From the NCBI GenBank assembly GCA_002305415.1, contig DBQX01000046.1, forward strand, positions 1-64,000: DNA of 64,000 bases, read 5' to 3'. Position 1 is the first letter of the stretch. Every line of letters begins with the position of its first letter. This DNA is from Actinomycetales bacterium UBA1383. GTDB taxonomy: Bacteria > Actinomycetota > Actinomycetes > Actinomycetales > Actinomycetaceae. Shown piece by piece: positions 36,879 through 44,268 of this stretch. The position numbers and the translations under genes are program-made. The notes under the pieces were generated by a model. The model saw nothing but the letters and a program-made list of their open reading frames with translations, searched no databases and was not told the origin of the DNA.

Positions 36879-36891
36879 CGGAAGCCGCATC

Positions 36892-36966
36892 GGGCGATTG
36901 GCTCAGTGGTAGAGCGCCTCGTTCACACCGAGGAGGTCACTGGTTCGAACCCAGTATCGCCCACCA
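36892..36966 (+). tRNA. tRNA-Val (anticodon CAC)
   Basis: Acceptor GGGCGAT/ATCGCCC, D-arm GCTC-GAGC, anticodon stem CCTCG/CGAGG with loop TTCACAC, T-loop TTCGAAC, discriminator A and encoded CCA (36964-36966). Transcribed away from the other three tRNAs. Confidence 0.95.
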
Positions 36967-36973
36967 TCCCGTT

Positions 36974-37017
36974 AGGCCCCTGACCTGCATCGACCGCAGA
37001 TCGGGGGCTTCTTCGTT
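36974..37017 (+). terminator. Terminator after tRNA-Val(CAC)
   Basis: An imperfect 14-bp stem between 36974-36987 (AGGCCCCTGACCTG) and 36997-37010 with one mismatch and two G-U pairs, a nine-base loop, then CTTCTTCGTT. Confidence 0.75.
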
Positions 37018-37199
37018 CCAGCGCGTGCTGTCCACGTGCTCTCAGCTTCTCGTCGAGTGGCCAGGTGCGCATTGCGTGGCACTCCCGATTGAGAGCGCCC
37101 CAGCAAGCCGTGATCGCACAGCTGGTCCGGCGCCGGAACGGATGCGAAGGGGGTGCCGTAATGGCCGCACGACAGGTGAAGACTCGAGGCATGGTCTCG

Positions 37200-37424
37200 C
37201 TGGCCACCGGCGAAGGCGTGCAACTCGCCCACCACCACCTGCACCTGAGCGAACATCGCCCGATGGTCCACCCGGGCGGAGATCAGTATCGCCTCCAACG
37301 ACTCCGGTGTCCGTCAGCAAGATGTCCGGCTGCTCGCCCAGTGTGCGCCGCCGGTCGGTCTCGCCGACGTCGCCGTGCCACACGCCCACCGCCGGCCCAA
37401 CCACGCGGCGTACTGCTCCAATCG
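37200..37424 (-). pseudogene. Relic of an Lhr-type DEAD/DEAH-box helicase
   Basis: Three minus-strand frames together read as the motif Ia-to-II region of an Lhr-like helicase: RLEQYAAWLGRR, then after a frameshift VGVWHGDVGETDRRRTLG...PDILLT, then after a second frameshift TPESLEAILISARVDHR and HAFAGG. The second frameshift is explained by one extra G near 37306-37314, the first by a missing base near 37390. The expected DExH box reads GELH, so its first Asp is lost. Walker A, the SAT motif and all of domain 2 are absent, so only about 75 codons of a protein of many hundred remain. The family is recognised from memory of conserved motifs. Confidence 0.7.
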
Positions 37425-37545
37425 CGGGTGCGGAGGCACTGCTTCTGACTGGAGATCATCGTCGATCCGGGCTGGTCGGGAAGGCGCCCAGCGCTCCTGA
37501 ACGCGTGATCAGCACCCCGTTTGAAGCTTTACACCCCTTATGGAG

Positions 37546-37692
37546 GGGGTGCAAAGTCCCACCGGGGGTGCACAACAGGTGCTGAGTGCCTCAAAGGGGG
37601 TGCACAACGGGTGTGGAGGGTCCCAGCCGGGGTGCACAACGGGTGTGGAGGGTCCCAACCGGGGTGCACAACAGGTGTGGAGGCCTCCGGTT
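37546..37692. repeat. 32-bp tandem repeat array
   Basis: GGGGTGCA begins at 37565, 37597, 37629 and 37661, an exact 32-bp period, with a partial copy at 37546. Each full copy starts GGGGTGCACAAC followed by RGGTG. Copies at 37597 and 37629 differ by one base; the outer copies diverge in their second halves. The first partial copy pairs with CACCCC at about 37532-37537 as an inverted repeat. No spacers, so this is not a CRISPR. The palindrome GTGCAC in each unit could be a protein site. Confidence 0.85.
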
Positions 37693-37783
37693 CAGTGGAG
37701 CGGCAGCGAACCGGCGGGCTTCTGGGTGTCGCCGGGAGCCCAAGTGGCTGCAGATCACGATCCACCGTACAGAAACCCTTATC

Positions 37784-37891
37784 ATGACCCGTTCTGCCCC
37801 GACCGCGAGCCCACTCACGTCCCCAACCGACGGATTCGCGCCCGCCGAACCGTCAGAAAGCGCCCCCGGTACGTCCGCACAGACGGGCTAG
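37784..37891 (+). CDS. Possible 35-residue ORF
   Basis: An ATG-started frame giving a Thr/Ser/Pro/Ala-rich peptide (MTRSAPTASPLTSPTDG start). Its TAG stop shares the tetranucleotide CTAG (37888-37891) with the converging dehydrogenase. TACAGA at 37769-37774 could be a -10 for a near-leaderless start. Third positions are less G/C-biased than in neighbouring genes. It may be the surviving N-terminus of a lost gene or chance. Low confidence. Confidence 0.25.
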   Translation: MTRSAPTASPLTSPTDGFAPAEPSESAPGTSAQTG

Positions 37892-38838
37892 GCGATCCCC
37901 GCCGCCGTGGCGACCCACTGCCACATCCGCTGCCGCTGCTCCTCCGTGGGGGCGAAGCGTCCGAAGATGGTGGTGGGCCGCTCGCGCCGGTCCTTCCACA
38001 GTCCCGCGGCGGGCGGTGGCGGCTCGCTCGCGAGCAACCAGGTCGTGGTGTCGGCGCCCGCATCCGGGTCGCGCAGGATCGGCCGCATGAGCCTGTTGAA
38101 CGTCGGGATCGACTGCGTCACCCCGGGGGTCGCGACCCAGCCGGGATGCATCGCGTACACCCGCAGCCCCGCCCACCGTTCGGCCAGGATGCCCAGCAAC
38201 TCCACCTGGGTCCGCTTGCTCCGGGCGTAGGCGGTAACCCCCGAGTAGTCCCCGCGGGTGTAGTCCGGGTCCCCGACCGGCAGCGGCTGGGCGTACATGC
38301 CGCCCGAGGTGACGAACACGACCCGGGCCTGCTGCGCGGACAGCAGCGGCTGGAGCAGTTCCGTCAGGAGGACTGGCCCGAGGACGTGGAGGGCCATCGT
38401 CAGCTCGTGGCCCTGAGCCGACTCGATGCGCTCAGCCGGCAGGGCACCGGCGTTGTGGACCAGACCGGTCAGCGGCGGCGCGGCCGCGCTGATGTCGCGG
38501 GCGCAACGCCGGACGCTGTCCAGGTCGGACAGGTCGCACGCCCAGGCCGACGACGGTCCCACCAGGTCCGCGGACATCTCCTCCGCCTTGCCGACATCAC
38601 GCACGATGAGGTGGACGTGTGCGCCGAGCCCACTCAGCTGCCGCGCCGTCGCGGCCCCGAGGCCCGACGTCGCCCCGGTCACGGCCACATGCGCCCCCGC
38701 CAGCGCATCCGGGGCAGGATCGGCGGGCCACGTGGGGAGCCGCCGCCGCACCGCGTACCCGATCGCCGAGAAACCGGGCACGACAGTCCGGTCGAGGGCA
38801 GTGTCGAGAGCGAGCGACAGCGAACTCAGGAGGGCCAT
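37888..38838 (-). CDS. Short-chain dehydrogenase/reductase
   Basis: A 316-residue NAD(P)-dependent oxidoreductase of the SDR family. The cofactor motif is TGATSGLG at 54-61, NAG at 129-131, catalytic S178, and Y204-x3-K208 in YARSK. The 45-residue N-terminal extension before the Rossmann fold resembles DHRS12-like SDRs and may contact the membrane. The ATG at 38838 lies six bases after TAGGCT, so the message is probably leaderless. Substrate unknown. Confidence 0.88.
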   Translation of the reverse strand: MALLSSLSLALDTALDRTVVPGFSAIGYAVRRRLPTWPADPAPDALAGAHVAVTGATSGLGAATARQLSGLGAHVHLIVRDVGKAEEMSADLVGPSSAWACDLSDLDSVRRCARDISAAAPPLTGLVHNAGALPAERIESAQGHELTMALHVLGPVLLTELLQPLLSAQQARVVFVTSGGMYAQPLPVGDPDYTRGDYSGVTAYARSKRTQVELLGILAERWAGLRVYAMHPGWVATPGVTQSIPTFNRLMRPILRDPDAGADTTTWLLASEPPPPAAGLWKDRRERPTTIFGRFAPTEEQRQRMWQWVATAAGIA

Positions 38839-38844
38839 CCCACG

Positions 38845-38850
38845 AGCCTA
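38845..38850 (-). promoter_or_regulatory. -10 element of the SDR gene
   Basis: TAGGCT on the minus strand, six bases before ATG 38838. It lies between the SDR start and the stop of the upstream gene. No clear -35. Confidence 0.5.
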
Positions 38851-38865
38851 ACCGCCGGCGATCAC

Positions 38866-39582
38866 TCACCACCCCGGGAGAAGGCACCGACCGGGGTCGG
38901 ACCGGCGCAACTCAATCCGCACACTCTCCAGCGGCCGGCGGCCGAGCAGCACCACGTCCGGCTGCGCCGTCCCCGCCGCCACCTCCACCACCTCCACCTC
39001 GTCGAGGTGCAGGCGCATGCATGCCTCGAACGCCGGCGCAGGCTGGGCGCTCCACACCGCCAGCACGCCGCCGGGCGCCAGGACCCGCACGAGCGCGGCC
39101 AACCCGGCGTCCGAGTACAGCCGCGCGTTGTCCGGCGTCACCAGCCAGTCGGGACCGTTGTCGACGTCGAGGCAGACCGCGTCCAGCGACGCCGGCGCCG
39201 CCCCCTCCAGCCAGGCGACGACGTCGTCCACGTGCACCCGCACGCGCGGGTCCCGCAGGGCATCCCCGTGCACCGGCGCCAGCGGCCCCGAGTTCCACCG
39301 CACGACGGCGGGCTCCCGCTCCACCACGTGGACCTCGCTCACGCCCGGGTGGGCGAGGGCAGCGGCCAGCGAGAAACCCACCCCGAGCCCACCGATCATG
39401 ATGCGACCCGGAGCGGGCATGTGGTCGGCGGCGGCGGTGACGAGCAGGCGCTCGGACGTCCCGCCCCGCGTGTCCATCAGGAACGTGCCGTTCGCCACGA
39501 TTTCGTGGTGTTCGCCCCGGCGCCGCAGCACCAGTTCACCGCACACGCCCGCGACCCGCTCAACCGTCTCCGTCTCCTCCAC
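38866..39582 (-). CDS. Spermidine-synthase-like methyltransferase-fold protein
   Basis: A 238-residue Rossmann-fold protein related to polyamine synthases. The cofactor loop is IMIGGLGVGFSLAAAL, followed by VHVVEREPAVVRWN, DPRVRVHVDDVVAWL, and the acidic DAVCLDVDNGPDWLV. The typical spermidine-synthase gatekeeper loop is not obvious, so true polyamine synthesis is uncertain. The GTG at 39582 lies six bases after TACCCT, again a leaderless layout, 16 bases after SulP. Confidence 0.75.
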   Translation of the reverse strand: MEETETVERVAGVCGELVLRRRGEHHEIVANGTFLMDTRGGTSERLLVTAAADHMPAPGRIMIGGLGVGFSLAAALAHPGVSEVHVVEREPAVVRWNSGPLAPVHGDALRDPRVRVHVDDVVAWLEGAAPASLDAVCLDVDNGPDWLVTPDNARLYSDAGLAALVRVLAPGGVLAVWSAQPAPAFEACMRLHLDEVEVVEVAAGTAQPDVVLLGRRPLESVRIELRRSDPGRCLLPGW

Positions 39583-39598
39583 GGCTGCAGGGTACGCC

Positions 39599-41386
39599 TC
39601 AGGTCGCGGTGGGCGAGGGTCCCAGCGGCGGCAGGTCGTGGGGGAGCCCGGGCGGCAGGTCGCCATACTTCTCCCGATACCAGCGCGCGTAGCCCGCGAC
39701 CGCCGTGGGCAGGGTCGGGAAGATCAGCTGCTCCCCCACCAGCTCCACGAAGCCGGCTGCACGCAACTGGTCGCGCAGGTCCTGCTTCACCCGCGCCATG
39801 GCGAAGATCACGCCCCGCGCGGCGAGGGCCTCGCGCAGCTGCTCGAGGGTGTCCACCGCCGTCAGGTCGACCTCGACGTTCGCCTCCGCGTTCAGCACGA
39901 ACCACTCAACCCGCGGCTCCGCCGCGTCCACGGACCTCATCGCGCGGCTCGTGAAGTCCTCGGAGTTCGCGAAGAACAGCGGTGAGTCGTACCGGTACAC
40001 CAGCAGGCCGGGCACGAGGACCGCTCCGGGATAGTCGTCGACGTCGTGCATCCCGGCGAAACCCGGCACGTATCCCAGGATCCCGTCGTGCGGATGGGCC
40101 AGGCGCCGGATGAGGTCGAGGAGGGAGAGCACCACCGCGATCCCGATACCGGTGAGCACCCCGAACACGAGGACGGAGATGGTCGTCGCCAGACCGAGGA
40201 TCAGCTCGCTGCGGCGGAAGCGGGCGATCCGGCGCCATTCGGGCACGTCGACGAGCCCGTAGGCGGCGTACACCACGACCGCGCCAAGCGCGGCCGCGGG
40301 GAACGCGGCGAGGACCGGCCCGAGGAACAGCAGGGTCGCGACGACGCACGAGAGCGCGACGAGCGAGTGCAGTTGCGTGCGGCTCCCCATGAGGTCGCCG
40401 AGGGCTGTGCGGCTGCCGCTGCTGCTGACGGGGAAGCCCTGGGTCAGGGAGGTGCCGATGTTCGCCAGCCCGAGCGCGAGCAACTCCTGGGAGGAGTCGA
40501 TCCGCTGGTGGCGACGGGCGGCGAACGCCCGGGACTCCACCACGTTGTCCGAGTACCCCACCACGGCGAGCCCGAGGGCGTACGGGAACAGCGTCAGCAG
40601 GCTGAGGTCACCCAGGTCCGGTACCCGCACCGCGGGTAGCCCCGTCGGCACCGCGCCAACGGTGGCGATGCCCTGCCCGTCCAGCCCGAGCGCCGCGGTC
40701 ACCCCCGCCGCGGCCAGCATGATGAGCAGGGGACCGGGCCACTTCGGGGCCCAGCGCCTGAGGCTGAACAGGGCAACGAGCACCACCACGCTGAGGATGG
40801 CGGTCGGAACGTGGATGGCGTCCAGGAGCGTGAGGAACGACCGCAGCTGGACCAGCGGCTCACCGTCCGCCACGTCCACGCCGGTCAGCTTGCCGAGTTG
40901 GCTGACGACCATCAGGAGGGCCATACCGGAGAGGTAGCCGGTGAGCACGGGGCGCGAGAGGAGGTTCGCGAGGAAGCCGAGTCGTCCCACCCAGGCGAGC
41001 AGGCACACCACCCCGACGGCGAACGCCAGCAGCGCCGCCACCTCGGCGTACCGGTCGGCACCTGCCGTCCCCGCGAGAGCCCCGGCCGCGGCCGCGGTCA
41101 GGAGCGCCGTCGTCGACTCCGGGCCGACGGACAGCTGGCGGGACGAGCCGATGACGGCGTACAGCGCGAGCGGGACGAGGATGGCCCACAGGCCGGTGAC
41201 CGCCCGCAGGCCGGCCACCTCGGCGTACGCCATGACCTGGGGCACGAGGTACGCGGCGACCGTGAGGCCGGCGAGGACGTCGCCGCGCAGCCAGCCGCGG
41301 TCGTAGTGCACCAGGAGGTGGAGGCCGGGGGCGTAGCGCGCCCACGGAGGACGTGTCCCGGTCGGGACGGCCTTCGGCTCCTCCAC
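39599..41386 (-). CDS. SulP-family anion transporter with STAS domain
   Basis: A 595-residue SLC26/SulP permease. The N-terminal 400 residues hold the membrane core, including the signature YDRGWLRGDVLAGLTVAAYLVPQ and the TM3 region QLSVGPEST. The cytoplasmic STAS domain occupies about 440-560 (VLVPGLLVYRYDSPLFFANSEDF). Substrates in the family are sulfate, bicarbonate or dicarboxylates, not distinguishable here. The GTG at 41386 lies 11 bases after the YgjV-like gene, so the two probably form an operon. Confidence 0.9.
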   Translation of the reverse strand: MEEPKAVPTGTRPPWARYAPGLHLLVHYDRGWLRGDVLAGLTVAAYLVPQVMAYAEVAGLRAVTGLWAILVPLALYAVIGSSRQLSVGPESTTALLTAAAAGALAGTAGADRYAEVAALLAFAVGVVCLLAWVGRLGFLANLLSRPVLTGYLSGMALLMVVSQLGKLTGVDVADGEPLVQLRSFLTLLDAIHVPTAILSVVVLVALFSLRRWAPKWPGPLLIMLAAAGVTAALGLDGQGIATVGAVPTGLPAVRVPDLGDLSLLTLFPYALGLAVVGYSDNVVESRAFAARRHQRIDSSQELLALGLANIGTSLTQGFPVSSSGSRTALGDLMGSRTQLHSLVALSCVVATLLFLGPVLAAFPAAALGAVVVYAAYGLVDVPEWRRIARFRRSELILGLATTISVLVFGVLTGIGIAVVLSLLDLIRRLAHPHDGILGYVPGFAGMHDVDDYPGAVLVPGLLVYRYDSPLFFANSEDFTSRAMRSVDAAEPRVEWFVLNAEANVEVDLTAVDTLEQLREALAARGVIFAMARVKQDLRDQLRAAGFVELVGEQLIFPTLPTAVAGYARWYREKYGDLPPGLPHDLPPLGPSPTAT

Positions 41387-41397
41387 TCCGGGGCCCG

Positions 41398-42030
41398 TCA
41401 GGCCGTGGCGGGGGCCACCTCGAGCTCGAACACCCCATCACGAGGCACGAACCCCAGGTTCGACGTGGCGTAGTACTCCGGGCCGCCCGGCGCGGTGCGG
41501 ATCCGCCGGACCCCGAGGCGCTGCCAGATGCCCGACCGGCGGAACACGAACTCGCCAGGGGTGAAGTCGCGGTAGGTGGGCGTGACGTAGTCCACGTCCA
41601 GCACCGCGGTGCCCTCCTCCGCCAGGTGGGCGAGGACCAGGCCGACCGCTGTCTCCCCCTTCATCACCACGAAGGCGATCCCGCTGTCCTCCGGTCGCCG
41701 GAACGTCGGGTTGAAGCGGCGGATCTCCTCGCTGTAGAGGTCGAGCAGGTGCCGGATCACGTCGTCCGTCGGGTCCGCGGTGACGACGGCGTAGGTCGCC
41801 TCATCGTGCCGGGAGCGCAGCAGCTTGTTCAGGTGGTAGATCTGGATGAGGGAGAGCGCGGCGTTCAGCGCCACCATCGGCCACACCCCGAGGATGAGGT
41901 TGTAGACCAGCAGGATGGCGGAGCCCGCCAGGTTGAGGATGCGCAGGCGGGTGATGCGCTGCTGCGCCATCGACAGGACCACAAGGCCCGTGCCCGCCCA
42001 ACCGATGACCTCCCAGATGACGCCGCCCAC
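41398..42030 (-). CDS. YgjV-like membrane protein with C-terminal GNAT-like domain
   Basis: A 210-residue protein. Residues 1-75 carry about three membrane segments of the YgjV type (EVIGWAGTGLVVLSMAQQRITRLRILNLAG), and the rest is soluble with a GNAT-like look (VGLVLAHL, DVDYVTPTYRDFTPGEFVF) but no clear acetyl-CoA loop. The GTG at 42030 follows AGGAGG. It precedes SulP by 11 bases. Function unknown; the coupling suggests a role near anion transport. Confidence 0.72.
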   Translation of the reverse strand: MGGVIWEVIGWAGTGLVVLSMAQQRITRLRILNLAGSAILLVYNLILGVWPMVALNAALSLIQIYHLNKLLRSRHDEATYAVVTADPTDDVIRHLLDLYSEEIRRFNPTFRRPEDSGIAFVVMKGETAVGLVLAHLAEEGTAVLDVDYVTPTYRDFTPGEFVFRRSGIWQRLGVRRIRTAPGGPEYYATSNLGFVPRDGVFELEVAPATA

Positions 42031-42134
42031 TGAGCCTCCTCACTCGCGCATCCGATCATTCCACGCCCGCTGTCGCCGGTCGAGGCTTACGGCTTCCCCG
42101 TGCTGCCGCGGGCATGTGTGGAATATTGGGGGCC

Positions 42135-44267
42135 ATGCAGCAATGGCCCGGACACCCTTATCCGCTCGGCGCGACGTTCGACGGGACGGGAACGAACTTC
42201 GCCATCTTCTCCCAGGTCGCCGAGGGCGTGGAGTTGTGCCTCTTCGACGAGGAGATGGTGGAGGAGCGTATCCAGCTCACCGAGGTGGACGCCCACGTGT
42301 GGCACTGCTACCTGCCAGGAATCCAGCCGCGACAGCGGTACGGGTACAGGGTGCACGGACCGTACGACCCGGGGGCAGGACACCGCTGCGATCCGTCGAA
42401 GCTGTTGCTCGACCCCTACGCGAAGGCCATCGAGGGCCAGGTGAAGCCCCACCAGGCGTTGTACTCCTACACCTTTGGGGACCCCGAGACGCGGAACGAG
42501 GACGACTCCGCCCCGCACACGATGATCGGCGTCGTCACGAACCCGTACTTCGACTGGGGGCACGACCACCCACCGCAGCACCAGTACCACGACTCCGTGA
42601 TCTACGAGACCCACGTCAAGGGCATGTCCATGCTCAACCCGAACGTGCCGCAGTCCCTGCGCGGCACCTACGCGGGCATGGCCCATCCGGGCACGATCCA
42701 GCACCTGCTGGATCTCGGGGTCACGGCAGTGGAGCTGATGCCGGTCCACCAGTTCGTGAACGACACGTACCTGCAGGAGAAGGGGCTCTCGAACTACTGG
42801 GGCTACAACACCATCGGCTTCTTCGCGCCGCACAACGGCTATGTCGCCAGTGGCCAGCGCGGCGAGCAGGTGCAGGAGTTCAAGGCCATGGTCAAGGCAC
42901 TGCACGAGGCGAACATCGAGGTGATCCTCGACGTGGTGTACAACCACACCGCCGAGGGCAACCACATGGGGCCCACGCTGTCCTTCCGGGGGATCGACAA
43001 CGCGAACTACTACCGCCTCGTGGACTCCGACCGCGCCCACTACTTCGACACCACCGGCACCGGCAACTCGCTCCTCATGCGCTCCCCCGCCGTGCTCCAG
43101 CTGATCATGGACTCGCTCCGCTACTGGGTCACGGAGATGCACGTGGACGGGTTCCGGTTCGACCTGGCGTCCACCCTGGCCCGCCAGTTCCACGAGGTGG
43201 ACCGCCTCTCGGCCTTCTTCGACCTGGTCCACCAGGACCCGGTGATCTCCCAGGTCAAGCTCATCGCGGAGCCGTGGGACCTGGGCGACGGCGGCTACCA
43301 GGTGGGCGGGTTCCCTCCCCTCTGGACCGAGTGGAACGGGAAGTACCGCGACACCGTGCGCGACTTCTGGCGCGGCGAGCCGGGCACCCTCGACCAGTTC
43401 GCCTCCCGGTTCACCGGCTCCTCCGACCTCTACGAGCACACCGGTCGGAAGCCGATCGCGTCGATCAACTTCGTCACCGCCCACGACGGGTTCACGCTGC
43501 GCGACCTCGTCTCGTACAACGAGAAGCACAACGAGGCGAACGGCGACGACAACAAGGACGGCGAGAGCCACAACCGCTCCTGGAACTGCGGCGTCGAGGG
43601 TGAGACCGACGACCCGGCCGTCAACGCCCTCCGGCTGAGGCAGCAGCGCAACTTCCTCACCACTCTCGTCCTCTCGCAGGGCGTGCCCATGATCTGCCAC
43701 GGCGACGAGATGGGACGCACCCAGGGCGGGAACAACAACGGCTACTGCCAGGACAACGAGCTGACCTGGGTCAACTGGGACCTTGACGAGGACGAGAAGT
43801 CCTTGCGTGACTTCACCTCGAGCCTGATCGCGCTGCGCCAGAACCACCCGATCTTCCGGCGCCGGCGGTTCTTCGCCGGCACGGCCGACCACGGCGGCGA
43901 GTCGGACCTCGGCGACATCGCGTGGTTCAAGCCGAACGCCGAGCACATGGAGCATGACGACTGGCACACCTGGTTCGCCCGCTCGGTGATGATCTTCCTG
44001 AATGGTGCGGCCATCCCCGAGCCCGACTACCGGGGCCGCCGCATCATCGACGACTCCATGCTCCTGCTCTTCAACGCGGATGCGGACACGATGGAGTTCA
44101 TCCTGCCTCCGGAGGAGTACGGCCAGTTGTGGAAGCCCATCCTCGACACCGCGATGCCCGACCGGCCGCTCCGCTCGCGTCCCGACAGGTTGCGCCGCGC
44201 CGGTTCGAAGGCGAAGGTGGAGGGACGTTCAATCGTCGTGCTGAAGGCGACCGACATCGAGGGGTGA
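42135..44267 (+). CDS. glgX: Glycogen debranching enzyme GlgX
   Basis: A 710-residue GH13 isoamylase-type enzyme that removes limit-dextrin branches from glycogen. The N-terminal CBM48 starts MQQWPGHPYPLGATFDGTGTNF. The catalytic motifs are DVVYNHT, GFRFDLAS with nucleophile D343, LIAEPWD with acid E379, and VTAHDG. ATG 42135 is preferred because the family begins with MQQWPG and AATATT stands seven bases before it; an in-frame ATG at 42114 adds seven residues without a ribosome site. First gene of glgX-treY-treZ. Confidence 0.94.
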   Translation: MQQWPGHPYPLGATFDGTGTNFAIFSQVAEGVELCLFDEEMVEERIQLTEVDAHVWHCYLPGIQPRQRYGYRVHGPYDPGAGHRCDPSKLLLDPYAKAIEGQVKPHQALYSYTFGDPETRNEDDSAPHTMIGVVTNPYFDWGHDHPPQHQYHDSVIYETHVKGMSMLNPNVPQSLRGTYAGMAHPGTIQHLLDLGVTAVELMPVHQFVNDTYLQEKGLSNYWGYNTIGFFAPHNGYVASGQRGEQVQEFKAMVKALHEANIEVILDVVYNHTAEGNHMGPTLSFRGIDNANYYRLVDSDRAHYFDTTGTGNSLLMRSPAVLQLIMDSLRYWVTEMHVDGFRFDLASTLARQFHEVDRLSAFFDLVHQDPVISQVKLIAEPWDLGDGGYQVGGFPPLWTEWNGKYRDTVRDFWRGEPGTLDQFASRFTGSSDLYEHTGRKPIASINFVTAHDGFTLRDLVSYNEKHNEANGDDNKDGESHNRSWNCGVEGETDDPAVNALRLRQQRNFLTTLVLSQGVPMICHGDEMGRTQGGNNNGYCQDNELTWVNWDLDEDEKSLRDFTSSLIALRQNHPIFRRRRFFAGTADHGGESDLGDIAWFKPNAEHMEHDDWHTWFARSVMIFLNGAAIPEPDYRGRRIIDDSMLLLFNADADTMEFILPPEEYGQLWKPILDTAMPDRPLRSRPDRLRRAGSKAKVEGRSIVVLKATDIEG

Positions 44268-44268
44268 C

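Larger units (their letters stand above)
37018..37783. other. Gene-poor stretch after tRNA-Val
   Basis: Between the tRNA terminator and the small ORF at 37784 I see no intact gene. The stretch contains the helicase relic (37200-37424) and the 32-bp array (37546-37692). The parts 37018-37199, 37425-37545 and 37693-37783 show no recognisable protein similarity, no tRNA 3'-end duplication that would mark an attachment site, and no integrase. Confidence 0.6.

Noticed and set aside
36923..37207. Protein-like frame reading GDTGFEPVTSSV across tRNA-Val
   Set aside because: This is the well-known false translation of a tRNA T-arm; the same occurs over tRNA-Cys as TGFEPVYT.
37546..37692. CRISPR array
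   Set aside because: The 32-bp units are contiguous with no unique spacers, and there are no cas genes in the window.
36967..37887. Intact integrative element at tRNA-Val
   Set aside because: No integrase, no duplicated tRNA end and no intact cargo gene. Only a helicase relic and repeats remain.
42114..42134. An N-terminal MCGILG start for glgX, resembling a glutamine amidotransferase nucleophile
   Set aside because: The match is chance; the family starts at MQQWPG, and no amidotransferase domain follows.
42087..43967. A 626-codon frame opposite glgX
   Set aside because: Val/His/Arg-rich antisense frame with no family similarity; glgX is clear on the other strand.
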